This document shows, piece by piece, positions 34,470-44,011 of a DNA stretch of 64,000 nucleotides; within the stretch, counting starts at the first letter, position 1; the number at the start of each line of letters is the position of its first letter. The translations under genes and the position numbers were made by a program. The notes beneath the pieces were generated by a model. The model was not told the DNA's origin, did not search any database, and saw nothing but the letters and a program-made list of their open reading frames with translations. This DNA comes from Candidatus Flexicrinis proximus (lineage in GTDB: Bacteria > Chloroflexota > Anaerolineae > Aggregatilineales > Phototrophicaceae). The stretch is from the NCBI GenBank assembly GCA_016712885.1, contig JADJQF010000016.1:226149-290148 (forward strand), given 5' to 3'.

Positions 34470-35756
34470 GTGCGTAAAGCCAATCGTTTCGCTTTGCTTG
34501 TCACACTAGTGGTTTTGGCCGCTGTTCTCTCCGTCGCGGGTGTTGTCTCGGCGCAGGAACCGGTCACGATCCGCTGGTGGCACATCAATACCGTCCCATC
34601 GCAGGAGCAGTACTGGCAGTCGATCGCCGATGCGTTTGTGGCCGAAAATCCGAACGTCACCATCGAAATCACCGTCCTCGAAAATGAGGCCTTCAAGAGC
34701 CGTCTCGTCACCGTGATGCAGGCGGGCGATCCCCCTGATCTGTTCCAGAGCTGGGGCGGCGGCGTGCTGTGGGCGTATGCCGATGCGGGCCTCGTCCGCG
34801 ACATTTCAGCGGAACTCGAAGGTGAATGGAGAGACTCGATCTCCGCGCAGGCAGCGCTCGAACTGTACGGCAAAGACGGCGCCTACTACGGTGTTCCCTG
34901 GACATGGGGCGCGGTGGGTATGTTCTTCAATCGGGACCTGTTCACACAGGCGGGCCTTGATCCCGACAATCCGCCGGCGACATGGACCGATTTCCTGGCG
35001 GCCGTGCAGACGCTGAAGGACGCGGGGATTACCCCGATTGCCCTCGGCGAAGGCGACAAGTGGCCGGGTCATTTCTGGTGGGTGTATCTGGCGCTGCGTA
35101 TTGGCGGCGGCGATGCCTTCCTGAGTGCTTACAGCCGCGAAGGCGCATTCACTGACGCACCGTTCGTTGAAGCGGGCGAGTACCTCAGCCAACTGGTGGC
35201 TCTCGAGCCGTTCCAGGAAGGCTTCCTGGCGAATGGTTACGGCCAACAGGCCGGCCTCGTCGGTGACGGCATTGCCGCGATGGAATTGATGGGTCAGTGG
35301 GCCCCGGCGGTTCAGGTTGATAACAGCGAACAGGGTGGTATCGGCGAGTCGCTGGACTGGTTCCCGTTCCCGACGGTCGAAGGCGGCCTGGGTAACGCGA
35401 CTGACGTTCTGGGCGGCGGCGACGGCTATGCGGTTGGCGCCAATGCTCCCGACGAAACCATCGAATTCCTGAAGTACATCACCAGCGCCGAAGTTCAGGC
35501 GGCATCGGTCGAACCGCTGGGTATCGTCCCGACGGTTGCCGAGGCAGAAGCTGCGCTCGAAGGCAACGCGATCATGCAGACGATCGTCGGCTTCCGCAAC
35601 AACGCGCCGTACTTCCAACTGTACTACGATCAGTTCCTGCCCCCTGCGGTCGGTGGTGCAGTCAACGACAGCGTACAGGGCATCTTCGCGGGCGCACTGA
35701 CGGCTGAAGAAGCTGCACAGGCCATCGAAGACGTCGCGGCATTCGAGCTGGAATAG
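34470..35756 (+). CDS. ABC transporter sugar-binding protein (family 1)
   Basis: A 428-aa extracellular solute-binding protein. GTG 34470 follows GAAGGGAG; the signal peptide is MRKANRFALLVTLVVLAAVL...VVSAQE. The mature protein has TIRWWHINTV, AGDPPDLFQSWGGG, YGVPWTWGAVGMFFNRDLF and the late TSAEVQAASVEPLGIVPTV, as in carbohydrate-binding CUT1 proteins. No lipobox is present. A 13-bp-stem hairpin follows the stop codon, and the two permease genes come next. Confidence 0.93.
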   Translation: MRKANRFALLVTLVVLAAVLSVAGVVSAQEPVTIRWWHINTVPSQEQYWQSIADAFVAENPNVTIEITVLENEAFKSRLVTVMQAGDPPDLFQSWGGGVLWAYADAGLVRDISAELEGEWRDSISAQAALELYGKDGAYYGVPWTWGAVGMFFNRDLFTQAGLDPDNPPATWTDFLAAVQTLKDAGITPIALGEGDKWPGHFWWVYLALRIGGGDAFLSAYSREGAFTDAPFVEAGEYLSQLVALEPFQEGFLANGYGQQAGLVGDGIAAMELMGQWAPAVQVDNSEQGGIGESLDWFPFPTVEGGLGNATDVLGGGDGYAVGANAPDETIEFLKYITSAEVQAASVEPLGIVPTVAEAEAALEGNAIMQTIVGFRNNAPYFQLYYDQFLPPAVGGAVNDSVQGIFAGALTAEEAAQAIEDVAAFELE

Positions 35757-35765
35757 CAGGCTAGA

Positions 35766-35820
35766 AAGGTGTGGAGATTGCTTTTCCATTGGGAGATGGG
35801 TCGGGCCATCTCCACACCTT
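35766..35820 (+). terminator. Intercistronic hairpin after binding-protein gene
   Basis: AAGGTGTGGAGAT (35766-35778) and ATCTCCACACCTT (35808-35820) pair perfectly around a 29-nt loop that itself contains an inverted repeat. No U-tract follows, so an mRNA-stabilising or partial-attenuation structure giving more binding protein than permease is more likely than a full stop. Confidence 0.65.
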
Positions 35821-35877
35821 CCCCCCTTACAAAGCGCGAAAGCGCCTCGATCCCAGTGTAGCAGGGAGATCAAAGCA

Positions 35878-36831
35878 ATGTCATCGTTGAGTTCGGCAGC
35901 GACCGCGGCAAATATCCGGCAGATTGCCGCGGCAGACCACCGCCGCCGCACACTCCGAAGGTACGCATTTGCAGCGGCATTCGTGCTGCCGGGGATGCTG
36001 TTATTCTTCGTCTTTGTGTTGATGCCGATCGGGCAGTCCGGCGTATACAGCTTATACAAATGGAACGGCTTCGGGCCGCCGAGCGATTACCGCGAACTGG
36101 CGAATTTCGAGCAGCTGCTCAAGCACTCGGCGTTCAAGTCGGCGGTGACGCATACGGTCATGCTGATCACGCTTTCGCTGACCATTCAGCTTCCGCTGGC
36201 ACTTGGGCTGGCGCTGCTGGTGGGGCGCGGAACAATGCCGGGGCGGCGCATATTCCGTATGCTGTTATTCGTCCCGTATGTCTTTAGTGAAATCATCACC
36301 GCCCTTTTATGGCGCTATATGCTGGACCCGCGTGCGGGGTTTGTGAACGTCGCTATCGGAACTTTCTTCCCGAGCTACAGTCCTATCGCGTGGCTGGGTG
36401 AAGAAAACCTTGTGATGGTAGCGATCTTTTTTGTGCTGACGTGGAAGTACTTCGGCTTCTACATGATTTTGTACATGGCCGCGCTGCAGAACGTTCCGGG
36501 CGACCTGGAAGATGCGTCGCGTATTGACGGCGCAAGCGAACGACAGGTCCTGTGGAACGTGACGCTGCCGCTGCTGGGGCCAACCCTGCGCCTGACGGTA
36601 TATCTGGCCGTCCTGGGGTCGATCCAGCAGTTCGCCGTGGTGTGGGTGATGACGGGCGGCGGCCCGCTGGATTGGAGCGAGATGCTGGGGACGTATGTCT
36701 TCAAGTTTGGCATCCAGCGGATGCAACTGGGCTATGGAAGTGCGGTAGCCGTCGTGCTGTTCGCTTTCACTCTCATCTTCAGCCTGGCATATCAAGGGCT
36801 GGTGCTGCGCCGTGACTACGGTGAGGAATAA
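35878..36831 (+). CDS. ABC sugar transporter permease 1
   Basis: A 317-aa permease of the MalF/UgpA type: six or so transmembrane helices beginning with FAAAFVLPGMLLFFVFVLMP and an EAA-loop DLEDASRIDGASERQVLWNV for contact with the ATPase. ATG 35878 has GGGAG upstream. Next gene starts 15 bp later. It imports the sugar delivered by the binding protein at 34470. Confidence 0.94.
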   Translation: MSSLSSAATAANIRQIAAADHRRRTLRRYAFAAAFVLPGMLLFFVFVLMPIGQSGVYSLYKWNGFGPPSDYRELANFEQLLKHSAFKSAVTHTVMLITLSLTIQLPLALGLALLVGRGTMPGRRIFRMLLFVPYVFSEIITALLWRYMLDPRAGFVNVAIGTFFPSYSPIAWLGEENLVMVAIFFVLTWKYFGFYMILYMAALQNVPGDLEDASRIDGASERQVLWNVTLPLLGPTLRLTVYLAVLGSIQQFAVVWVMTGGGPLDWSEMLGTYVFKFGIQRMQLGYGSAVAVVLFAFTLIFSLAYQGLVLRRDYGEE

Positions 36832-36846
36832 GGAAGGAAACCGAAC

Positions 36847-37713
36847 ATGGCGACTTACAGGGGTAGTTACTACAAGAAACGCAACCGCAACAAAGACCGC
36901 AACAACGCGGTGAAGATCGGCCTGTTGATCGGTGTCAGCATTCTGATGATGGCGCCGGTGGCGACTGCCATATTGGGCGGCATACGGACAAACGGCGAGT
37001 TCCTCGCGCGCCCGTTCGACATTCCACGGCAAGGAATCCAGTGGCACCAGTACACCGAGATTCTGGTGGATGACGGCTTCTGGAATTCGTTCAAGAACAG
37101 CATCCTGATCACGGCAGGCGTGACCATTCTGAATGTGTCGCTGGCCAGCCTGCTGGCATTCGCATTCACACGGATAAAGTTCATCGGGCGCGGCCTGTTG
37201 TTCAACATTTTGTCGATCGGCCTGCTTTTCCCGCTGGTGATCGCAATCCTGCCGATCTTCATTCAGATCCGCCAGATCGGGCTGATGGATTCGCTGTGGG
37301 GCGTGATCTTGCCGATTGTGGCCTTCGGCCTGCCGGGAAGCGTGGTCATTCTGCGCGGGTTCTTCCTGGCGATCCCGATCGAGCTGGAAGATGCAGCCTA
37401 CATTGACGGCTGCACGACCTGGGGATTCTTCCGCCATATCCTGATTCCGCTGGCGCGGCCGGCACTGGCCGCAGTGGCGGTCCTGCAGGTGATTGTCGGG
37501 TGGAATGAGTACTTCCTGCCGCTGATCACGCTCAGCAATCCGAAGCTGTGGCCGCTCACGCTGGGCATCATGCAGTACCAGGGACAGTACGGCACGGATT
37601 ATGCACGGGTGATGGCCTACGTGGTCATCCTGATGATCCCCGCAGTGGGTTTCTATCTTTTAACTGAACGCTATATCGTCACCGGACTGACCGGCGGCGA
37701 ATTGAAGGGATAA
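36847..37713 (+). CDS. ABC sugar transporter permease 2
   Basis: A 288-aa permease of the MalG/UgpE type. The N-terminus has an unusual run of Tyr, Arg, Lys and Asn (SYYKKRNRNKDRNN) before the first helix; EAA loop ELEDAAYIDGCTTWGFFRHI. ATG 36847 follows AGGAAGG. The GH3 gene begins 11 bp after its stop. No ATP-binding subunit is encoded here, so a shared MsmX-type ATPase from elsewhere must energise the importer. Confidence 0.94.
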   Translation: MATYRGSYYKKRNRNKDRNNAVKIGLLIGVSILMMAPVATAILGGIRTNGEFLARPFDIPRQGIQWHQYTEILVDDGFWNSFKNSILITAGVTILNVSLASLLAFAFTRIKFIGRGLLFNILSIGLLFPLVIAILPIFIQIRQIGLMDSLWGVILPIVAFGLPGSVVILRGFFLAIPIELEDAAYIDGCTTWGFFRHILIPLARPALAAVAVLQVIVGWNEYFLPLITLSNPKLWPLTLGIMQYQGQYGTDYARVMAYVVILMIPAVGFYLLTERYIVTGLTGGELKG

Positions 37714-37724
37714 CGCCCAAGATC

Positions 37725-40100
37725 ATGTCAAGCACAGCCATCTATCAAGACCCGTCACGTACTCCCGCCGAACGCGCCGACGATCTGCTCACGCGGATGA
37801 CACTGGATGAGAAACTCGCTCAATTGGGCAGTTTCTGGGTGTATCAGGTGCTGGATGGTTTAGCGTTTTCGCCGGAAAAGGCGTCGCGACTGATGGCACA
37901 GGGTCTCGGCCACCTCACCCGCCTGGGGGGCGCGAGCAACCTGCGCCCGCGTGAGCTGGCAGCGCTGGGAAATCAGATCCAGAAATACCTGATCGAGAAC
38001 ACGCGGCTGGGCATACCGGCCGTAATCCACGAAGAGTGCTGTTCCGGCTATATGGCCTACGGCGCGACGGTGTTCCCACAGGCCATTGGCGTGGCGAGCA
38101 CGTGGCAGCCGGAACTGGTCGAGGCAATGGCTGACGTGATCCGCGTACAAATGCGGTCGGTCGGGGCGCATCACGCGCTGGCGCCGGTGCTGGACATTGC
38201 GCGCGACGCCCGCTGGGGGCGCCTCGAAGAGACCTTCGGCGAAGACCCTTACCTGACCTCCCGGCTTGGCGTTGCCTACATCCGGGGGATTCAAGGCAAG
38301 AGCCTCACCAACGGTGTGGTGGCGACGGCCAAGCACTTCGTCGGCTATGGGATGTCCGAGGGCGGATTGAACTGGGCGCCGCCGCATCTGGAATGGCGCG
38401 AGATGCGCGAAACCTATCTGCTGCCGTTCGAGGCGGCCGTCCGCGAAGGCGGGCTGGCGTCGATCATGAATGCCTATAACGAACTCGATGGTATACCGGC
38501 GGCCGCCAGCCGCGCGCTGCTGACCGACCTGCTGCGCGGCGAATGGGGCTTCAGCGGGACGGTCGTCTCGGATTACTTCGCCATTCACATGCTGAAGGAT
38601 TACCACCGGGTGGCGCAAGGGAAAGACGATGCGGCCAAGCTGGCGCTGGAAGCCGGGATCGACTCCGAGCTGCCGTTTACCGACTGCTATGGCGATCCGC
38701 TGCGCGAGGCGGTATTGAGCGGCAAAATCCCCGCGGCACTGGTCGATACGGCGGTGCAGCGGATGCTGACTCAGAAATTCACGCTTGGACTGTTCGAAAC
38801 CCCCTACGTCGACGCCAGCGTGGTGGAGTTCGACACCGCCGAACAGCGCGCGCTGGCCCGTACGATTGCCCAACAGTCGATCGTGCTGCTGAAGAATGAC
38901 GGCGGCCTGCTTCCGCTGGACAAAGCGATCGGCTCGGTGGCCGTGATCGGCCCGAATGCGGACAGCATCCGCAACCTGTTCGGGGATTATGCCTATCCCG
39001 CCCACATCGAAACGATAATCGAGAATTTCACCAACGGGAACGTCTTTAACACGCCGCTTCCGGAAAACCTGAAGGTCGATGACAAATTCATCGAAGCGAT
39101 CAGCGTGCTGTCGGCGATCAAGGCCAAACTTGGCGCGAACGTCCGGGTCGAGTACGCGAAGGGCTGCGAGGTCAACACGCTGTCAACGGCCGGGTTTGGC
39201 GAGGCGGTCGAGGCGGCGCGGCGCGCCCAGGTCGTAATTATGGTCGTCGGCGACAAGGCCGGGCTGACCGACGACTGCACGTCCGGCGAGGCGCGCGACC
39301 GTGCGGTGCTGACGCTGCCGGGTGTCCAGGGTGATTTGGTGCGCGCGGTATACGAGACGGGAACGCCGGTGGTGCTGGTGCTGGTCAACGGGCGGCCGGT
39401 CGCGCTGGAATGGATGGCGGAAGAGATTCCGGCGATTGTCGAAGCGTGGTTCCCCTCGGAGGAAGGCGCGAATGCCATCGCCGATGTGCTGTTCGGGGAT
39501 GTGAACCCCGGCGGGAAACTGCCGATCACCTTCCCGCGGAATGCGGGACAGATCCCGGTATTCTACGCGCACAAGCCCTCCGGCGGGCGCTCCAACTGGA
39601 AGGGCGACTATGTGGATACGCCGGTCAAGCCGCTTTATCCGTTCGGCCATGGCCTGAGCTACACGACTTTCGATTACAGTGAACTGCACGTCGAGCCATC
39701 GGAAGCGAAGGCCGGCGGCGAGGTCTCGATCCACATCGATGTGACCAATACGGGCGGGCGAAAAGGCGACGAGATCGTGCAGCTGTATACCCACCAGAAC
39801 GTGACACTGGTGACACGACCGGTCAAACAACTGAGAGCCTTCAAGCGGGTAACGCTGGAGCCGGGCGAGACGCAGACGGTCATCTTTACCGTAAACGTGA
39901 ACCAACTCGGGTTCTACGACCATCAGTACAAGTATGTGATCGAGCCGGGAACGGTCGACCTGATGGTGGGCGCTTCTTCACAGGATATCCGGTGCGGGGG
40001 AACCTTCCAGATCGGCGGCACGCGAGTGGAAGCCGGGGCAAGCAAGGTCTTTTTCAGCGACGGCCGCAGCGTTCGGAAAGCTCTGCCGGCACAGTCGTAA
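37725..40100 (+). CDS. Glycoside hydrolase family 3 (beta-glucosidase/xylosidase-like)
   Basis: A 791-aa GH3 enzyme in standard order: N-terminal barrel (RADDLLTRMTLDEKLAQLG; GAHHALAPVLDIARDARWGR; VATAKHFVGYG), catalytic nucleophile Asp283 in TVVSDYFAI, then the (alpha/beta)6 sandwich (VVIMVVGDKAGLTDDC) and a fibronectin III-like C-terminus (KPLYPFGHGLSYTTFDYS). There is no signal peptide, so it acts on imported oligosaccharides, in keeping with its place after the permeases. Substrate (beta-glucoside or beta-xyloside) is not fixed by the motifs seen. Confidence 0.95.
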   Translation: MSSTAIYQDPSRTPAERADDLLTRMTLDEKLAQLGSFWVYQVLDGLAFSPEKASRLMAQGLGHLTRLGGASNLRPRELAALGNQIQKYLIENTRLGIPAVIHEECCSGYMAYGATVFPQAIGVASTWQPELVEAMADVIRVQMRSVGAHHALAPVLDIARDARWGRLEETFGEDPYLTSRLGVAYIRGIQGKSLTNGVVATAKHFVGYGMSEGGLNWAPPHLEWREMRETYLLPFEAAVREGGLASIMNAYNELDGIPAAASRALLTDLLRGEWGFSGTVVSDYFAIHMLKDYHRVAQGKDDAAKLALEAGIDSELPFTDCYGDPLREAVLSGKIPAALVDTAVQRMLTQKFTLGLFETPYVDASVVEFDTAEQRALARTIAQQSIVLLKNDGGLLPLDKAIGSVAVIGPNADSIRNLFGDYAYPAHIETIIENFTNGNVFNTPLPENLKVDDKFIEAISVLSAIKAKLGANVRVEYAKGCEVNTLSTAGFGEAVEAARRAQVVIMVVGDKAGLTDDCTSGEARDRAVLTLPGVQGDLVRAVYETGTPVVLVLVNGRPVALEWMAEEIPAIVEAWFPSEEGANAIADVLFGDVNPGGKLPITFPRNAGQIPVFYAHKPSGGRSNWKGDYVDTPVKPLYPFGHGLSYTTFDYSELHVEPSEAKAGGEVSIHIDVTNTGGRKGDEIVQLYTHQNVTLVTRPVKQLRAFKRVTLEPGETQTVIFTVNVNQLGFYDHQYKYVIEPGTVDLMVGASSQDIRCGGTFQIGGTRVEAGASKVFFSDGRSVRKALPAQS

Positions 40101-40139
40101 GCTGCGAACGACGTTTCGTAATTCGCTAACTAGCATCAG

Positions 40140-40280
40140 TTACGGGTTATTTTCGGGGTTTCATCCCGAACCCCAGCAGGAGATTGCTCTCCTGCACCTC
40201 TCATACTGGCGATTTTGAACGGCAAAGCCGTTCAAAATCGCAGATGAGGGGCCACCGCAGGTCAGGGGTACAAACCTCCC
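40140..40280. repeat. Interspersed repeat family A-related copy
   Basis: Contains GGGGTTTCATCCCGAACCCCAGCAGGAG, a GGAGATTGCTCTCC palindrome and GCGATTTTGAACGGCAAAGCCGTTCAAAATCGC. Related to the variable-palindrome and tail modules of family A. Some of the hairpins could end the ABC/GH3 transcript. Confidence 0.5.
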
Positions 40281-40334
40281 CTGTGCTTATCCCTACGCCT
40301 AAATATGCGGTACGGGTGCAGACGGAAAACCGGA

Positions 40335-41558
40335 TCAGGCAAATCCCTGCGGGAACGTGATGTGAACCGCACGGGCGCCGCCCATAAGGTTTTCAACCTC
40401 AAGCGCGCCTCCGTGCAGATCAATGACGCGGTCGGCGATTGCCATGCCCAACCGGCTGCTCTCGCGGTCTGAAGACGTGGCCGGCGCAAGAAGTCCACGC
40501 GGGTCTGACTCGCTGATGGTGAGCTTCACCGCGCCAGCAGAACCGTTTGCCAGCCTGACATCGACCACCCCACCCCGCGACGTGCGTTCCAGCGCACACT
40601 TCAGCAGGTTCTCAATCATCAGGGTGTATTCGCGCGGGGCGACCTGTACGGATACAAGCTCGGCGGGGGCAGCAAAACGCAGATTTACGCCCTGCTCGGC
40701 GGCCTGCGGCTGAACGCGGTCAACGATCTGGCGCGTCAGGGTGACGAGATCATAATCCGAGCGTTTGATCGCGCTTAGGGCGTCCAATTCGATCAGGGCC
40801 ACGAGTGACCTGACCGATTCTTCGAGGCGGCGCTGCTGCGTAGCCATCGAATCGCAGCGGCTGAGGATCATGGCGGCGGCATCCTGCACCGCGCCGGCAT
40901 CGAGCGCGGATTCCTGAAGGAGTTCTGCCTGCAGCCGGACGACTTCGGTCGACGCGCCGAGGACGGTGAGCGGCGTGCGCAAGTCGTGCGCCACGCCATG
41001 AATCAGTTCATGGATGGTCTGCGATTGCAGACGCTCGGATTTGGCGGGCCGGGTTTTCTGGAGAGAGGCTTTGCGGCGCAGGATGTTCTCGACCACGATC
41101 GGCAGCCGCCGCAGATAGCGGTTGTGCTGATCTTTGACCAGGCAGTCATACGCGCCGGCTGACCAGAGGCGCGAAACGGCCTCATCGTCGCCAGCATTGA
41201 TGACAACGATGACCGGCGTGCTGCCGGCCAGCCCGATCAGCCCGAAGGCCGTTTCCAGGCCGAAGTCACCGTCGAAGATCACGATGTCAAACCGCAGTTG
41301 GGTCATGGCCCGGCGCGCTTCTTCGAGCGAGGGCGCCGTTACGCTGGTATAGAACAGGTTGTGTTGGGCAAGGGCGCGCATGAAGACCGATTGATCAGGG
41401 TGGCCATGCTCTACGAACAGGATGACGGCTGAAGACAGCCCATTGGTCGCGCCCGAGGCCGGCGCCAGGCGGCTGCCCACCTCCAAATGTTGATCGCGGC
41501 CCAGCGGTGGCGCATCTTCCATAACCCGGGTTCCCCGCCTTTGGCTGGTGCTGACCAT
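40335..41558 (-). CDS. Receiver-histidine kinase paralog, degenerate kinase domain
   Basis: A 407-aa protein with a receiver-like domain (VILFVEHGHPDQ, FDIVIFDGDFG, CLVKDQ), a DHp helix with GVAHDLRTPLTVL and a GHKL-like ATPase domain. Compared with its paralog at 41957, the N-box Asn is missing (IENLLKCALE), and the DxGxG box is absent (SESDPRGLLAP), so ATP hydrolysis is doubtful; the DHp His is kept. The start is placed at ATG 41558, spaced from AAGGA. It is probably a phosphotransfer partner or pseudokinase rather than an active kinase. Confidence 0.75.
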   Translation of the reverse strand: MVSTSQRRGTRVMEDAPPLGRDQHLEVGSRLAPASGATNGLSSAVILFVEHGHPDQSVFMRALAQHNLFYTSVTAPSLEEARRAMTQLRFDIVIFDGDFGLETAFGLIGLAGSTPVIVVINAGDDEAVSRLWSAGAYDCLVKDQHNRYLRRLPIVVENILRRKASLQKTRPAKSERLQSQTIHELIHGVAHDLRTPLTVLGASTEVVRLQAELLQESALDAGAVQDAAAMILSRCDSMATQQRRLEESVRSLVALIELDALSAIKRSDYDLVTLTRQIVDRVQPQAAEQGVNLRFAAPAELVSVQVAPREYTLMIENLLKCALERTSRGGVVDVRLANGSAGAVKLTISESDPRGLLAPATSSDRESSRLGMAIADRVIDLHGGALEVENLMGGARAVHITFPQGFA

Positions 41559-41859
41559 AACCGCCATCCTTAAGTTGTCAGGGTGCACGCGGCCCCACGT
41601 TGGCCTCCTGAGCGGCGGATACCGGAAAGGGGGAGTGGACGCCGGACGAACACCGCCGGCATCTACCGCCACCGGCGACCCGTATCAAGTCACGGGAGCG
41701 CCGGGGCGGTCATCAGCGGTTGAGAAGTCCGGTGCAGCGATAATAGGGGATAAGGGCTGAACGGATTTGCTCAAGGCCGTACACTGTTCGCAGCACGATC
41801 CTAACCCAGATGCATGATCCAGCACCCCAGGCGAAGGAACAGTCTTTTTACGGTCATTT

Positions 41860-41879
41860 GGCTAGGCCGTACCCTAGCC
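41860..41879. other. Hairpin in the gap between the two kinase genes
   Basis: GGCTAGG-CCGTAC-CCTAGCC has 7-bp perfect arms. No U-run follows in the minus direction, so its role as terminator for the kinase gene at 41957-43117 is uncertain. Nothing else is recognised in the 398-bp gap. Confidence 0.4.
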
Positions 41880-41956
41880 CATTGGCCAGGGTGGGTGTGC
41901 AGTTCCCGGCTGGCGTCCTGTATTTTCAGGCGCGCCCTCCGGAGACCTCGCTCGCG

Positions 41957-43117
41957 CTACTGGGGCAGGGCGGCCTTGGTCGGGAACAGGATCGTGAATA
42001 CCGTGCCTTTCCCAACCGTACTCTGCACGTCAATCGTGCCGCTATGCAGGTCCACGACGCGTTTGACGATCGCCAGACCCAGCCCTGCCCCTCCGTTTTC
42101 GACGCCCCGCGCGGCGTCGATACGGTAAAAACGGTCGAAGATGTGCGGCAGGGCCGATGCGGGAATGCCCGCGCCGGTGTCTTCAACCGACACAGTGACT
42201 GCCGTTCTGGTGGAGGCAATCGCAATCGAGACCAGGCCGCCATCCGGCGTGTTTTCAAGCGCGTTCCTGAGCAGGTTATCCAGCATCAGCGCATATTCGT
42301 GGGTCCCGATCCGGATATTCACCGCCCGTTCCGGAGCGGTGAAGGTCAGAAGCACCTTTCGCCCCTTCGCCCGCGGCTGAAAGCCGTCGACAATGTGGCT
42401 TGTGAGCGTAACGATGTCGTATTCGGAGCGTTCGATGTTCTGGATCATATCGAGTTCGACCATCGTCAGCATCGACTTGAACAGCGAATCGAGGCGGCGC
42501 TGCTGAGAAGACATGACCTCACAGCGATTCTGGATTTTGGCGGCGATTTCACGCGCGATCTCGATACTGTCCGGATCATTGACGGGGAGTTTGCGCAGTT
42601 TGCTGGCATGAAGCTGGATCAGGTCGGTCGAGGATACCAGGATGGTGAGCGGCGTACGCAGGTCGTGAGACGCATTGCGGACGAGTTCATGGACCGCCTC
42701 GATGCGAACGCGCTCGGCGGCGACCAGGCGGGCCTGCTGTTCGGCCTCCTTGCGCTTGAGGGTGTTTTCCACCACCACCGGGAGCATTTTGAGGTAGCGG
42801 CGCTCCCAGTCCTTGATGAGGTAATCGTAGGCGCCGGCCTTCATCGCGCGAACCGCGACGTCTTCGTCGCCAAAACTGGTTACGACGACCACCGGCGTAT
42901 CCCCGGCGATGCTCAACAGGTCGAAGGCGGTGTCATTCCCCAGAAGATAGTCACAGACAATGATGTCGAAGCGTACCTGCGCCATGGCGGCGCGCGCCTC
43001 GGTCAGCGACGAGGCAATCACGCTGGTAAAAGGGTAGTTTTCCTGGGAAAGCGCACGGGTATATGCCAACTGATCGGTGACATCGTCTTCAACTAACAGA
43101 ATGCTGGTTGTGGCCAC
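41957..43117 (-). CDS. Hybrid receiver-histidine kinase
   Basis: A 386-aa cytoplasmic protein: receiver with ILLVEDDVTD and phosphoacceptor Asp56 (DIIVCDYLLG), DHp helix with NASHDLRTPLTIL, N-box DNLLRNALENT, DTGAGIP, RFYRIDA and GGAGLGLAIVKRV, all complete. A receiver placed before the kinase suggests control of the kinase by phosphorylation. GTG 43117 is preferred to TTG 43147 because GGAG lies at 43126-43129. Its paralog downstream has lost the ATP-site residues. Confidence 0.88.
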   Translation of the reverse strand: MATTSILLVEDDVTDQLAYTRALSQENYPFTSVIASSLTEARAAMAQVRFDIIVCDYLLGNDTAFDLLSIAGDTPVVVVTSFGDEDVAVRAMKAGAYDYLIKDWERRYLKMLPVVVENTLKRKEAEQQARLVAAERVRIEAVHELVRNASHDLRTPLTILVSSTDLIQLHASKLRKLPVNDPDSIEIAREIAAKIQNRCEVMSSQQRRLDSLFKSMLTMVELDMIQNIERSEYDIVTLTSHIVDGFQPRAKGRKVLLTFTAPERAVNIRIGTHEYALMLDNLLRNALENTPDGGLVSIAIASTRTAVTVSVEDTGAGIPASALPHIFDRFYRIDAARGVENGGAGLGLAIVKRVVDLHSGTIDVQSTVGKGTVFTILFPTKAALPQ

Positions 43118-43169
43118 TCGTCTAACTCCGCTGACTGCTGATTCCAATAAACCGCTGGCCTAGAGGCGT

Positions 43170-43255
43170 TTTGCGCATTCGATGGGGTTCCACCCCAAAC
43201 CCCGGTGGCGGCGTTTGCACGCCTGCTGCAAACCAAGTCCATAGCAGCCTCCAGA
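43170..43255 (-). repeat. Partial family A repeat, reverse orientation
   Basis: On the minus strand it carries the module GGAGGCTGCTATGGACTTGG, then GCAGGCGTGCAAACGCCGCCACCGGGGTTTGGGGTGGAACCCC. Only the tail module of the family is present. Confidence 0.55.
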
Positions 43256-43289
43256 CAACAGCCTTCCCGGCAGAAATTGCGACGGTTGT

Positions 43290-43763
43290 TCACCACAATC
43301 CGGCGATGTGGCGCAAAATGCCGAACTCGCCGATGTGATAGGCGTTGTGGTCGGCCACGATCAGGATTTCGCGCAGGATGGTATGCCCATCGTAGCCATG
43401 CGGGATCGGCGCGCTGAGATCGGTTTGCGGGTTCTGCACCAGAGCGACCAGCGCGGCGCGGTCGGCCTGGAAGCGGTCGATGGTGGTCTGCCAGACGGCT
43501 TTGTCGGCTTTGGCGGCGCGGTCGGGCCAGAGGTCGTCGGGGAACTTCAATTCGATGTAGTTGGGGTTGTTGATGTAATCAAGGATATCCCACTGACAGA
43601 TCCGCAGATGTTCGAGCAGATGCCAGAAGGTGTATTCGAGGCCGCCGGGAAAGGTATTGTAATGCGCCGCCGGAAAGTCCTTGATCGCGTCTTCGAAGAT
43701 CATGTGCGCCTGACGGAGGGTCAACAGATTGACAAGCTGCTGGCGAGTATGGGAGTCGGACAC
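43290..43763 (-). CDS. DinB-family protein
   Basis: A 157-aa DinB_2-like protein. Metal-ligand histidines can be placed at FWHLLEHLRICQWD and VADHNAYHIGEFGILR. GTG 43763 is supported by AGGAGG upstream. It is unrelated in close sequence to the DinB-like protein at 15458. Function unknown; thiol transferase or hydrolase activities are known in the superfamily. Confidence 0.85.
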   Translation of the reverse strand: MSDSHTRQQLVNLLTLRQAHMIFEDAIKDFPAAHYNTFPGGLEYTFWHLLEHLRICQWDILDYINNPNYIELKFPDDLWPDRAAKADKAVWQTTIDRFQADRAALVALVQNPQTDLSAPIPHGYDGHTILREILIVADHNAYHIGEFGILRHIAGLW

Positions 43764-44011
43764 GGAGAGAACCTCCTGCAGGCGGGGAAGCTTAAGACGT
43801 TTATTATACCGCTTGCGGCAGGCGTTTTCGCTCGGGAGTGTGGAGGGGAGTCGGGTCTGGGCGGCCGGTACCCTCTGGATTGCTGCGGCAGATGCCGGAA
43901 ATAGTAGGAATTTCTCATCCTCCGTAGGGATTCCGACTCGCTAAATGAGAAACCGGAATTCGCAGGCTGTTGTATGATGTGATTTCCAAGGTGGTGAACG
44001 AGGACCCGCGC

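Noticed and set aside
34806..36059. 417-codon minus-strand frame
   Set aside because: Runs antisense across the binding-protein gene, the hairpin and the permease start.
41810..43096. 428-codon plus-strand frame
   Set aside because: Antisense shadow of the receiver-histidine kinase at 41957-43117.
43970..44011. TTG start giving a longer WXG-type protein
   Set aside because: The GTG at 44012 has a better Shine-Dalgarno and gives the usual WXG100 N-terminal length.
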